Translations under genes and position numbers: made by a program
Origin: Oxyruncus cristatus
Taxonomy: Eukaryota > Chordata > Aves > Passeriformes > Cotingidae
Assembly (NCBI GenBank): GCA_013399855.1
Contig: VXAY01002246.1
Location: 175,416-239,415 of the forward strand
DNA: 64,000 nt
Direction of reading: 5' to 3'
Notes under the pieces: generated by a model
Databases searched by the model: none
Told to the model about the DNA's origin: nothing
The model's input: only the letters and a program-made list of their open reading frames with translations
In this document: positions 12,201-22,800 of the stretch, piece after piece
Layout of the letters: every line of letters begins with the position of its first letter
How positions within the stretch are numbered: position 1 is the stretch's first letter

Positions 12201-15200
12201 TGTTTGTTTGTTTTTTTAAACTCACTAACTTCCCTTGATATGTAGTTGTTGGATTGAAGCTCTTAAAAATATTTTCTGAGAGGGATTTTCTACCAGAATT
12301 ACTCACTGATTGGCCTTTTGAAGTTCTTTTTGTTTCTGCAGGTTGGTATCCACGTATTTGAGCACTCTGCTTTCTGGAACCCATTCATCCCAGCTGCAAA
12401 AAAGTCAAAATACCAGATGATCACTCAAATACTTCAAGAACAATTGCACTCCACACACAACAGTCAATTCAAAGCTTCACAGAATTCGGGACTAAACTGT
12501 TTTTGTGTCAAGTCATGGACTGGCACAACTCAAGGTGTAAGGTACCAAACACATTCCCCACTGACTGAAGCTGGAATGGTTTTTCTAGGGAAGTGTAACC
12601 CTCAGGCATTTCCAAAGAATTTCCCAAACTTGAAGATGGGCAATTCAGGAGGGAGAGGACTGACTTTAACTCAAAAGAAGCATCACAGGAAATAAAAAAT
12701 AATATTCCATGCTTACTAAATTATGGGACACCTGCAGCCATAATATATCAAGAAGCAAGCTTCCCTTATTTATTCCAACATTTTATAGGTTAACAAATTC
12801 AGCAATAAGATCTTACTGTAAGGAGAAGAGCTCTGATTTCTGTCTGTGAAGGAAACCAAGAAGGAATGAATATTGGAAGAATCTGAACAATTTAAGAGAA
12901 GAGGTGTTGGGGAAATCGCCATTACGAGCAGCAATTCCACTCTGACAAAGAGTGGATTATCTGAGCAATCTGACAGTTTATTTCAAACAAAACACATTAA
13001 AAGTGGCCAGGATATTCTAAAGTTAAAGCTCTTTCTCTGGAGTTCTGTGTCATTTTCCAACAGCTGCCAGTCTTGGAGCAAGGAGTGGCCAAAGCAATAT
13101 TGCTACAGGAGTACCAGGGCTTCAGAGTATGAAGACAAGGCAAGCTCAGCACCCAACAATTACAGAAAAACCACTCCAGCTGTACCCAAAGATGATTTTT
13201 TTAGGGTAGTGCTTTGGTAGCCATTTAATTACCTCCCTCCTGCCTGTCCCGCTGCAGGAGACCTTCAGGAAGTGCTGTGTAACCAGGTGACACATTACAC
13301 TGCACGGGGAAGAAACCTTTCTGCGTCCTGACTGCTGATACTGGCAAACAGATTAGGAAGTCAAGCAATTAGCAAAGGCCCATGGCCAGAGAACCCCAAA
13401 CGAGGGGCTCACCGTGCCCCAGCTCCCTGGCTCTTGCAGCAACGCCACTTTTAATGTTGTTAATTGGAAGCTTGAAGGCAAAGAAGCTCAGCACAAGCAA
13501 GAAAAGCGGGCTCGGGACACCAGTTCTGGCCCCTCCCTCGGCATAAACAAGGGGAGGAAGGACCAAATGTTTGCTGCCTCATTAACAGACAGCAGCCACA
13601 CGAGCTGATTATGCTCCTGGAGCTGTGTACACTAAGCCAGTCCCTGTCCTCTGGCAGGAGGGCGAGCAGCTGCAATTAAAAGTTACACAGAAAACACCAA
13701 GTGCAGCTTTGAGTCACATCAGTGAGAGATCAGGAGACCTGTGACTGCGAGTCTTCAGCTCTGAAACAAACCCAAAGCAAACAGGAAACTGCTCTCTGAG
13801 ACTTCCAAGGCTGAGGAGCTGAAGCTTTTAATCACTAAGGGAAAACTCCATTTTTCCTCGGTTCGAACTGAGTGGCAGAACATAATTCAAAAACAGGGAA
13901 AAAAGTGCATCAGTACAACAGTCTCCTGCAAGTTTTCACCCTTAATGGCCTCATCATCTATTTCACTGAGTCACCTTTCATTTCCAACAACCCCTCACCC
14001 AGAATCCTGCTGTTTCTGCGGGAGGCAAAAGGATCTCCAAGTTTGCTTTATCAAGGGAGGCTGGAACTGAAGCACAGGCTACACCTGCCCCTGTGAAGGG
14101 CTAACCCAGCCAGTCCTCCCCTGCTGAACACAGCACTCAGCAGGCTGTGCTTCCCCAAATTTGCTGCCAAACGTGGTATACAAGTCAAGTACAGGGTATT
14201 TGAGTGCAGTTTTGGTCCCACTCAGTAGGAGTTGCCTCTTCTACCATCCCATAACAAGGAGGTGTTCACAACAGACATTTCTGCCAGGGAGGAATTACAG
14301 TCAGTGTTTTCCACCCTGAACAAACAGAATGCTACAGAGCATTCCCATCACTCTCCTGACGCCCCAGGCTCTGCAGGAGACGGTTAGTTTGGCAATGTTT
14401 TCTTTGTGTTACTATAAATCATCAGCTCAGGTACAAAATCTTGTAGGTTGTCCCAGAGAACCCCCCCCACACCAGGGACATTGGCAGTGCTGGTCCACCC
14501 AGCTCACACTCAAACAAAGCATTCCCCTCTGAAGGAAAAAGAAAATCTGCTTTCGTTTAGTGCAATACTTACTTTTTATTCCAACCACTGTAATGGATAA
14601 AGTATTTCACTTGCTTGTCCTTTATGGCAACCTTTACACACTGGAAGAGAGGGAAGGTCAGTCAGCCCCAAAGACAACAAAGAGATTGGAATGAGTTTTG
14701 CTTTTTTAGCTTCCAGTTCAAGCAAAGAGATTTCCATGCAAGCACCTGGAGTCCTGGCAGCTATTCCACAGCAGACACTGCTCTCTAACCCACATTACTG
14801 CCTAGTGATGGACTGGGAAGGACAAAGCAAAGCTCTCCAGAGGGATTTCTTCCTTCAGGAGCAGGGCCAGAATCCCTGAGGATGCCCCAGGAGTAGCCAA
14901 GCAGCCGCTTCCCTGCTCCAGGTGAGCCAAAGCCATGCCCTGGTGCTCGTTCCCATCCAGCCCCCCCTCACAGACAGGTCATCTGCTGGAACACAGGAAC
15001 ATCTCACAGTAAAATAAATAACTGGGATGTCCCCAGCCACAGACAGAGCTGCAGTAAGGGCTTTTTTTGGGGTTAAGAATGTAAACAGGAGGTAAATAAA
15101 CACAGTTCTTTCCATCAGAAGACTGGCCTATGGATACAGCTCAAGCAACCACATCCACATTAAAAACCCAGCCAGGGACAGGCCTCTTCCTGAAAAAACA

Positions 15201-18200
15201 GCCCAGAACAGAAAGTACATGACCCCAGCTAGGTCAGTTTTGTGCCTACTGCAGGTCCCTGAACTTCCTGGCTATGCAAATTAAATCCACCAACTTCAGC
15301 ACTTCACCCACAAAGTCACAGTCCTGCTCTGCAGATGCTGAGATACAGGTGCCACTCGACAGTGACAGAACAAGGGAGCTGTAAACAGGAAGAATGACCC
15401 TCTGTAGCTCCAGCTTTTAGTTCCTTTTTAAGGATTTTTTTTCCCCACTGAAGTAAGAACTACTCACAGAAGTTATAATCGCTATTTTCTTGCCATGCTG
15501 AATCACCCCAAGTGTTATATAGCGTTCTCCTATACAACATTTTCTCAAGAACACAGTGTGATGTACCCTTTTTAATTAAAAAAACCCTGCCAACAGACAG
15601 GAACATCATATTCCAGTAACCATCTCCAAAATGCCACCTATGGAACCTAAACTCAGGCTCACTAGACTTGCACCTAGGAGTAAGGTAATGCCACTCCTGC
15701 TGGAGCCAGTGCTGGCACCAGTGGCTCCCTCTGACAGCCTGGAGTTAAACCCAGCCAAACAGACTGTGCCTGTCTCTACTTGCCTTGAAGAACAAAAGGG
15801 CTGAGCACAAAGCAGCAGATGACTCAAGTATATTTCTGTCCCAAAATATTTTCCTTGCTGGAGATTAGAAGTGTTGTAAGTGACTCTCCTTTAACTCTGC
15901 ATCGTAGAGATGTACAAACAGTTCCTGTTTGCCACAACTCCTCACACTCCTCTAACACAAACAAGTGCTTCCCTGACCATCCCGCTGTGGGACACCCCGG
16001 ATGTGGTCAGGAACAAAACAACCCATAACTGAGAGTCACTGAAGAAAAACAGATCAAAGGAACAGGAAGAAAGCGAAGGTTATTATTAATTACTACTTAC
16101 AAAGCACCTTTTAAAATTAAACCCTTCTAAGTAAATAAATAAAACATTTTACAATTAAAATTCAACTTCATTCTGCCAGGACAGGAACTCAGAGGGATCC
16201 ACTCTTACATAAACAGCCAGCCAAAAGCTTCTTGCCAGCTGGGAAACCCTTCCAGCACCAGGCTGGCAGAGCCAGACCCTGCTTAAATCCCACTCTGGAC
16301 AAAGAAGAGGGACGTAGCAGATGACCAAGTGCTTCCCTGCCACCACCCCTCTGAAGCTGCCCCACCAGCTCACATTCACTGACAATAAATCCTAATGGAA
16401 TTAAATCCCTGTTTGAGGTGCCCCAGGAATTTCTGCAAGTTGTCTAACCCAGAGAGCTACAGGAGCCCTTTTCTCCATCTCAGCAGGCAAATCCAGAGCT
16501 GTACCTCCAGCAAACCTGAGGCAGCAGGGTGACCCTCCAGATCACAGATCTGCAATGCAGGTTTGTATGGTGAAAGAGCCAGAACTGGGAAGCAGAACTG
16601 GGAATGCCACTTCCTTTATGACTGTGATCCAGCAGCTCCAAGTCCTGCAGGTGCAAATGCTTCCCAGTGTTCTGGGAACACGGCTCTATCGGATATTCCA
16701 ACATGTGAAACCACCCCGCCTTTGGGAGTTTCCCAGAATAACTGTGCAGCACCACTGGGTTTCCTGAATTTTTTCAATAATATAAAGCTCCAGGGTTTAA
16801 AATTTCATACACCATCAGGTTTTCATTAATTTTCATTTCAGTCCTTGATCCCACCTAGTGAGGCACAGCAGGGACACTAAACCAATTCCTTATTTTCCTG
16901 GGGGTCAGTGAGAACCACCTGCAGCAATAAGCTGCCACACTTACCTTTGCTTCATAAAGGAGAGGTCCATGGAAACAAAGCACTCGCTCACCTGGAAGAA
17001 AGGTCCAGATAAACATCTCAGAACACCACAGTGCCGTAACATGTGCCATCCAGGCCAGCAGCACACAAACCATGTCCAGGCCTGCCCAGAGTGTGGCAGA
17101 ACAGCTGGTGACTTTGGCAGGGAACTGCCACCAAAACTCACATTCCTGCCCCTACATCGGACACTTCCACATCCCACTGCAAGGCTGGCACACACAATTC
17201 CCTCAAAGCCTCTAGTTCCAGCTGCAGACCCAAAACACACTGGCTCCAAACAGGCCACTCCAGTCCAAGTGCTCACCCAGCAAACGGAAAACTGCCTGGC
17301 TCTCAGGGATCCTTTAGTCCTGGGACACTGCACGTTGATCCCCAGCAGGAAATGAACTCTCCTGAGAGATCCCACCTCTGCACCTCAAGCTTCTGAACCA
17401 TGAAAGCCACTGTCATCTGTGCTCCCTTCCCTGCAGGAAGCACAGCACCTGGTATTCCCAGTTCAGGGCAGCCAGGAAGACACAGACCCCACACTTCCCC
17501 ATCCGATGTGTGGGATGGAGCAGTGCTGGGTCTGTGGAACAGCAACAAAAACTGTTCACTTTGAGGGTTTTACATAGGATGAGACTGTTCTTCAGCCTGT
17601 TTTTTTCCTCCTCAATGGCAAGGCCATTACACAGTGGGAATTTCAGTGCACTTAGCACAGGATACCTGAGCCAAATGTTTCCTTCTGGAAGCTGCAGTGC
17701 CTCACACTTTTGGGGAGATGAGCTGCAGAACTATGAAATGCTTCTGTGTATCAAGAAAGCAAAAGATTTAGAAAGCTTCTCACAGAAGTGCCCATTTTGA
17801 TACATGACACAGTCAGTACTTTTATTTAAGGAAAGCAAATGTCAGTATAACTAATGCTGACAATCAGAGGTGACATTATTCCCCTCCTGTGTCACAGTGC
17901 TTACAAGTGCTGGTGGAAACACCTCTCTACTTCAATTGTTGCTCAATGTTTTGTAGGTGAGATGTCCACAGCATTTTTATTTTTAAAAATCACACAAACG
18001 TTTGGCATTCTTTGTCTCCATGATAACCTGGCAGGCTCACACTCCCTCACTGCAGCCCCTCCCGCGAACCCACACACTGCAGCGACACAGCCACACCTAT
18101 TCCTGATCCCAAAGGCCACTCCATCCCACCCCACCCCTGCCACGGGCAGGGACACCTCCCACTAGCCCAGGTTGCTCCAAGCCCCGTCCAACCTGGCCTT

Positions 18201-18878
18201 GGACGCTTCCAGGGATCCAGGGGCAGCCCCCCTCCTATATTACTATTTTTATTTACCTTATTTATATTACTACCAACCACAATCACGACCTAAAAATCGA
18301 AATATATGCAGAAAAAGCCTCGCAAGAAGCCCGATTCACCCTCATTCCCCCAAAACCCTGGTGCTTTGTGGCAAACATGGATTCCAGCACAGCTGCGATC
18401 CCAGCGCTGCCTCCACGGATCCCCCTGCACTGAGCTCCCTCTCGGGCAAAAATAAACCTTTCAAGCGCAAGGAAATAACCCCCCTGACAGCCCTGGGGGA
18501 TTTCAACAGTGCCAACGCCCATGAAGGGGCCGTTCACCGGCACCAGAACGAAAGGCAAGGAACCGAAGGACAGCCAGAGTAACAGCGGGGGGGAAGGGCC
18601 CGCGCCTTACTGGGAGGAAAGAGGAGGCGCGGTTAGAGACAAAGACTGCGGGAATTCGGCTTTCCCAGGAATTCCCACATCCTTAGGGCTGAGCAGCGAG
18701 GGATTAAAGCAAGATCACCCTCAAAGCACGAGCACTGGGTGCAAATCGCGGCAGCGGGGAGCGACCTGCGGCGGCCGCGGCCCCGCGGGCCCCCCCGGGC
18801 CCCTCGCAGGGCCCCCCACCCGCTCCCCTCACACTCACCCTCCTGGAATTTGGGCTTGGGGTCCTGCTTGGGCGCCAT
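3206..18878 (-). CDS. MORF4L1: Mortality factor 4-like protein 1 (MRG15)
   Basis: Twelve coding exons in transcript order: 18839-18878, 16945-16991, 14573-14640, 12307-12393, 12035-12115, 7802-7827, 7155-7243, 6948-7049, 6382-6470, 5110-5282, 4717-4801, 3206-3290. They join without a frame break into 972 bases (323 residues plus stop), the length of the human short isoform. The N-terminal chromo-barrel (about residues 12-60) keeps the aromatic cage Y26, Y46, W49 and W53 that binds methylated H3K36. A basic linker contains KKNKQK and RKKRAR. The C-terminal MRG domain (about 150-323) begins near [13 protein letters not shown] and ends EYHRKAV. In known family members the MRG domain recruits partners in NuA4/TIP60 acetyltransferase and Sin3-HDAC complexes, and also PALB2. 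Apparent differences from remembered human protein are few (K for R in KQKELQ, IGEGSS in the linker, S for N before EETF, SSALF near the end). All introns are GT-AG. The start is fixed by the canonical [11 protein letters not shown]. Confidence 0.97.
3883..3945 (-). mobile_element. CR1 LINE 3' fragment
   Basis: Truncated copy in the last MORF4L1 intron. It has CACAGAATCCTGGAATGGTT and GGGATCTTAAGGCTCAT, the reverse complement of the CR1 3' terminus. Confidence 0.8.
4230..4503 (-). mobile_element. CR1 LINE 3' fragment, long
   Basis: About 270 bases of CR1 3' region in reverse orientation, from GAATCCAGGAATGG to the AGTGGGAAGCCACTCCCCC segment. It lies in the last MORF4L1 intron, about 214 bases from exon 11. 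Confidence 0.9.
6651..6755 (+). mobile_element. CR1 LINE 3' fragment
   Basis: Contains GGAAGGTGTCCCTGCCCATG and ends CCAAACCATCCCAGGATTCT, the CR1 3' terminus in forward orientation, inside MORF4L1 intron 8. It is opposite in orientation to the host gene. Confidence 0.85.
7828..12034 (-). other. MORF4L1: MORF4L1 intron 5, no internal gene seen
   Basis: The 4.2 kb intron between exons 5 and 6. It is mixed to AT-leaning unique sequence with short homopolymers (a C run near 8217-8226, a G run near 9197-9206). A segment ending in a donor-like ACACG/GTGAGTGAG near 9958 has no matching MORF4L1 residues, so I do not call it an exon. No snoRNA or tRNA was recognised. Confidence 0.6.
12160..12220. 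repeat. T-rich / GT low-complexity tract
   Basis: Runs of T interrupted by G (TTTTTGTTTTTGG, then GTGTGTGTG, then TTTGTTTGTTTG) in MORF4L1 intron 4, just upstream of exon 5 in gene orientation, where it is A-rich. Confidence 0.85.
18014..18027. promoter_or_regulatory. RFX X-box-like site
   Basis: GTCTCCATGATAAC, an imperfect X-box (one half GTCTCC, the other GATAAC) in MORF4L1 intron 1, about 0.85 kb downstream of the start codon. Confidence 0.3.
18105..18227 (-). mobile_element. CR1 LINE 3' fragment
   Basis: Reverse-oriented CR1 core with CAGGGACACCTCCCACTAGC and GTTGCTCCAAGCCCCGTCC, in MORF4L1 intron 1, truncated after CAGGGGCAGCC. Confidence 0.85.
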
Positions 18879-18883
18879 TTATA

Positions 18884-18884
18884 N
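18884..18884. other. Single ambiguous base (N)
   Basis: One N six bases upstream of the MORF4L1 ATG, in the predicted 5' UTR. It affects no codon and reflects an unresolved assembly position in GC-rich sequence. Confidence 0.99.
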
Positions 18885-19064
18885 GCCCGGCCCCGCCGCG
18901 CAGCCGCGCCCCGGGCATGGCGGGACATGGAGTCCGGGCCATCCCCGCCCCCCGTGCACGCCGTGCGGGGGCACAGCACCGCGCCGGGTGTACCGTGGAG
19001 GCCGCCGGGACCGTGAGCAGCGAGAGAGGGGTAAAATAGTGAAAAAAAAAGAAGAAGGGAAGAG

Positions 19065-19069
19065 AAAAA
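19065..19069 (-). terminator. Pol III T-run terminator of tRNA-Lys
   Basis: Five A on the plus strand give TTTTT on the transcribed minus strand, 7 bases after the tRNA 3' end. A longer run (19042-19050) follows as a backup. Confidence 0.8.
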
Positions 19070-19076
19070 TTTGATG

Positions 19077-19149
19077 CGCCCAACGTGGGGCTCGAACCCA
19101 CGACCCTGGGATTAAGAGTCCCATGCTCTACCGACTGAGCTAGCCGGGC
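19077..19149 (-). tRNA. tRNA-Lys, anticodon CTT
   Basis: A 73-base cloverleaf without intron. The 5' stem GCCCGGC pairs with GTTGGGC at the 3' end, with two G-U wobbles, followed by a G discriminator. The anticodon loop reads CTCTTAA, with CTT complementary to 19114-19116. The A box TAGCTCAGTCGG and the B box GGTTCGAGCC (19089-19098) are intact, so Pol III transcription is expected. CCA is not encoded, as is usual in eukaryotes. The gene points the same way as MORF4L1 and ends about 200 bases upstream of its ATG. Confidence 0.97.
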
Positions 19150-19248
19150 GCTGTGTTCGCTGCGCGCCGTCCCCGGCAATCGGCACCGCCCCGCGCACCC
19201 CGGGCTGGGGCCGCCAGACGGCGCGCGCGACCCTTTCTCGTTTGCATA

Positions 19249-19256
19249 TTACGTCA
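19249..19256. promoter_or_regulatory. CRE/ATF-like site
   Basis: TTACGTCA, one base from the palindromic cAMP response element, preceded directly by octamer-like TTTGCATA. It lies about 100 bases 5' of the tRNA gene in the shared promoter interval. Binding is inferred only. Confidence 0.35.
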
Positions 19257-19555
19257 TCTCCCAATTAAATATACGTCCCCTCTAGAGGCCAGCAGGGCGA
19301 AGGGATAGACGCGGCCTTCCCGGGAAAGCTGCGGAGTGTGGGGGACATTTAGTGGCGCCAAGTTACCGCGGGTTTGCGCTCCCGGTTCGTTTTAACCTGA
19401 GAGGAAATAAAGAGAGGGAGCGAGGGGTAGCCCCCGCTGGGGGAGACATGGTACCATCAGCCAAGCGCTCTTCCCCATCTTTCAACGAAAATTCGCCGAA
19501 ATGTTTCATTTTCCACGGCAATCCCCGCGGCGGAGCACGGAGCGCTCCGGGAGCA

Positions 19556-19570
19556 CCGCCAGGGGGCGCC
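19556..19570 (+). promoter_or_regulatory. CTCF-like core motif
   Basis: CCGCCAGGGGGCGCC closely fits the well-known CTCF core (CCNNNAGGGGGCGC form). It sits 160 bases upstream of the ADAMTS7 start and about 400 bases from the tRNA gene. Occupancy cannot be judged from sequence. Confidence 0.55.
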
Positions 19571-19729
19571 CTCGGGCCGCGCCGAGCGCCGGCAGCGCGC
19601 GCTGCTCGCCCGGAGCCGGGAGCCCCGCCCCCGATGGCATAGCCCCGCCCCAATCTGAAAGCCACGCCCTCCATGCCCATAGCCCCGCCCCCGCCGCCCC
19701 TGCCGGCGGCAGCCCCCAGCGCCGCAGCC

Positions 19730-19874
19730 ATGGCGGCCCCGGCCGGGCTCCTGCCCCTGCCGCCCCTCCCGTCCCTGCTGCCCCTCCTGTCCCTGCTGAC
19801 CCTCCTGCCCCTGCTGCCCCTCCTGCCCGGCCTGCCGCTGGCCGCGGGCACGGCCGCAGGGACCGCGGGGACAG
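19730..19874 (+). CDS. ADAMTS7: ADAMTS7 exon 1: signal peptide
   Basis: Starts at an ATG in GCAGCCATGG (a good Kozak context) and encodes a hydrophobic leader of Leu-Pro-Leu-Leu repeats from a degenerate CTGCCCCTCCTG unit. The donor ACAG/GTCCGC leaves phase 1, which matches exon 2. An in-frame upstream ATG at 19673 would add 19 residues and weaken the leader, so the downstream ATG is preferred. Confidence 0.8.
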
Positions 19875-22800
19875 GTCCGCGAGGGGACCGCGGGAGGGGC
19901 GCACGGGCTGTCCGCGGGGATGGATGCGGGATGTCCGCGGGACGTGGGGATGTCTGCGCGGATCCGCGCGGGATGTCCGTGCGCCGTGGGGATGTCCGCG
20001 GGGATGCGCGGGGCGCTCCGCGGGACCGTAGCCGGGCACCCCGGTACCCCCGGCGCTGCAGCCCTTCCCCGGCGGGCCGGGCAGGGTCGGACCCGGCTCC
20101 CCGCGGCACTCCCCGGTGCCCCCCGGCTCCTCCCGGTTCTTCCGCGCTGCGCCCCGGCCGGGGAGGCTCCGCGGCGCTCAGTGCCCGGAGATTGCTTTGC
20201 CCCCGGAGACGGCGTGCGAACACCGTTTCCAAGCTGGGATTTGACTTTTGCGGGTTATTGTGGTGTTTGGTTGGTGTTTTTTTTACTGGCAGCTGGAGTT
20301 TAACAGCGGGAGCGTGTGCGTGGAGACCGGGACCAGCCCGGGCAGAGCGGAGCTCCGGAGCTGCCCGATCCCGCCGTCGCTCCCCACCCGATCCCTGATC
20401 CTTTCCTTAAATCTGTCCCACGGCAAACCCCAGCCCTGACCCCCCGAGGGCATGAGGGGCAGGGGGGGTCCCTGCTCCTCCCTGCTCCGTGCGGTCCCAG
20501 CGGACACCGGTGATCTGAGCCAGCTGGTGTTTGGGGACCTGCCGCGGGAGTTCATCCAGCGGAAGGAAGGGGTGGGAGAGGACAGGTGAGGAGCCCTGCA
20601 TGTAACCCCTGCGCCCCCTCTCCCCAGAGCCGCCCCCGCCGCCCCCTGGCAGCGACATCGTTCATCCCATCAAGGTTGACGAGAGCGGATCCTTCTTGTC
20701 CTACGACCTGACCCACCGAGCCCTTCACCGGAGGTCTCCCGCCTCCAGGAGCAAGTTCCCTGCCTTCTACGAGCTGCATTACAAAGGACAACCGCTGAAA
20801 TTCAACCTGAGCCTCAACAGGAACCTTCTGGCCCCGGGGTTTGTCAGCGAGAGGCGCTTCGGGGGCATCGCTGGCGCCAAGATCCAGCCCCACACCTCCA
20901 ACCCCTGCCACATGATCGGGGAGGTTCGGAGCCGGGCGGAGGGAGGGCTGGCTGCCCTCAGCACCTGCGATGGCCTGGTAAGTACCACCCTGATCCATAA
21001 GGATCCTTAATCCACAAGGAAATAGCAGGAGCTGGGTGAAGCCCCCCTTTCTGCTGAAAGCAATGGCAAAGCTCCTGGCAGCAGCAGGGTCAGGATCCCA
21101 GCACGTAGGTCTGATGTGGCCGTGGATGAGCTGACTGTAAATTTCCCATGTATTCCAGTGGTTTGGGAACTCTTCGGGGCTTTGTTTCCTTGTTTGTGTC
21201 CAAATTCCCAAAGACGGCAATCCTCTGCCTTCTAGTACATGGATGTGTGGTTGTGAGGAGCACAGTGAGGGGCTCGGAGCTGGAGGTGTTAATGACAACA
21301 CAGCTCGTGGGTACTGAAACTACTCCCTGTTTCCTGAACTCTCCCCTGCCTTATTCCACTGTAGGTATTTCCAAAGGTGATAGTGTGCGACAGTAGCAGT
21401 TTAGGGGGAAGGGTGTATGTAAAACCCTCCGTGGGTTCACAGAAGTGGTACCATGTAACTGGTGCTATGCAGATCCCCGTTCCCGAGGGGGGCCGTGGGA
21501 TGACAGGGGCTCTGGGGTTGGGAACCCCTCTGTGTCCCCAGCGTGGGCATGGGACAGAGGGAGGGATCACCAGCAGTGCCTGTGCCGGTGACTCCCAGTT
21601 TGGAGGGATGACAACTCCATGGGATCCTTGGTCTGCTGCTGCTCTCAGGTGGGGGCTTTGGAGCTTTCTACCTTTGAATAAATGCCTTTCCACTGCCAGA
21701 GGGCAGGGGTACATGGGAAATTGGGAAGAAGTTCTTCCCTGTGAGGGTGGGGAGGCCCTGGCACAGGTTGCCCAGAGAAGCCGTGGCTGCCCCTGGATCC
21801 CTGGAAGTGTCCAAGGCCAGGTTGGATGGGGCTTGGAGCAACCTGGGCTAATGGGAGGTGTCCCTGCCCAGGGCAGGGGGTGGCACTGGGTGAGCTTTGA
21901 GGTCCCTTCTCTCCCACGCTGTTCCAGGATTCTGTGATTCTAATGGTCACTCCCACTGCCAGGTCCTTCAGTCTGATCCTGTGCTAGATGCAGGTGCCTT
22001 CACAGTGCCCCCTTGTCTCTCCTGCCAGAAAGGCGTGTTTCGGCTCCTGAACGAGGACTATTTCATCGAGCCCGTGTCCAGCAGCCCCCAGGAGGACGGG
22101 GCAGCTCAGCCCCACAGGATATACAAGCGCCAGGCCCCCAAGGATGGGCCAGAGCAGGGCAGAGGCCCTCCAGCCCCACGGGAAACCTGCGGCGTGCCAG
22201 GTACTGCCCCTTCCTCTGGCAATTTGGCAATGTTGGTGCCACCAGTGACTCTGTGTGCTGAACCTCCACGTGTGCCTCTCGCTCTCATCTCCTCCCAGCC
22301 CTGCTGTGAGCAGGGAGATGATGTGGAGACTGAGCATTTGCTTTCATTCCTTTGAAAACTTCAGTTTAGACCTGCTGGGGCATTGGACCCAGTCACTGCC
22401 CAGGGAGTTCCTGCTGCAGGCAGGGAGCGTGTGTGGTTCCTTCTCTGTCCTGAGCACATGGGTTGGATAAACTCTCAAACATGGGATTTCAAGTACTGAG
22501 GTTCAGTCCATCCCCAGCAGCTCAAGGGCACTGTACTCCTTGGTGAAGCTGCACCTTCCAGGCAGCACATCTTGGTTTGCTGTTTCCTAGAGCTCTCTGC
22601 TTTCAGAAACTGGTTTTGGGTTTTTTTTTTTGCTATGATCAGGTTATCTTCAGGCATTCTTCTGATACTCTAAATTAATTATTTAATCTGTGGTAATAAT
22701 CTTAACGGCTTCTTCAAGTCTTTGAAGTCTATTCTTGACTCAAGTCTATTCTTGACTTTGAAGTGTATTCTTGAGAATTCATTTCTCTGGGTACTATGGC

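Larger units (their letters stand above)
12394..18838 (-). other. MORF4L1: MORF4L1 introns 1-3 (with exons 2 and 3)
   Basis: Three introns, 12394-14572, 14641-16944 and 16992-18838, interrupted only by coding exons 3 and 2. The sequence is unique apart from a CR1 piece near 18105-18227. AT-rich stretches occur near 12700-12800 and 16080-16160. An RFX-like site lies at 18014-18027. No other gene was recognised. Confidence 0.6.
18879..19729. promoter_or_regulatory. Head-to-head MORF4L1/ADAMTS7 promoter interval
   Basis: The two start codons diverge across 851 bases of largely GC- and CpG-rich DNA. The interval carries a tRNA-Lys gene, then a less GC-rich patch with TTTGCATA (19241-19248), the CRE-like TTACGTCA (19249-19256) and CCAATTAAATATA (from 19261), then a CTCF-like core (19556-19570). 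No TATA box is placed sensibly for either gene, which suits a CpG-island promoter. Transcription start sites cannot be fixed from sequence. Confidence 0.7.

Noticed and set aside
18876..18884. TATAAAT on the minus strand at the MORF4L1 start
   Set aside because: It overlaps the initiation codon itself, so it cannot serve as a TATA box for the full-length mRNA; the promoter is CpG-rich.
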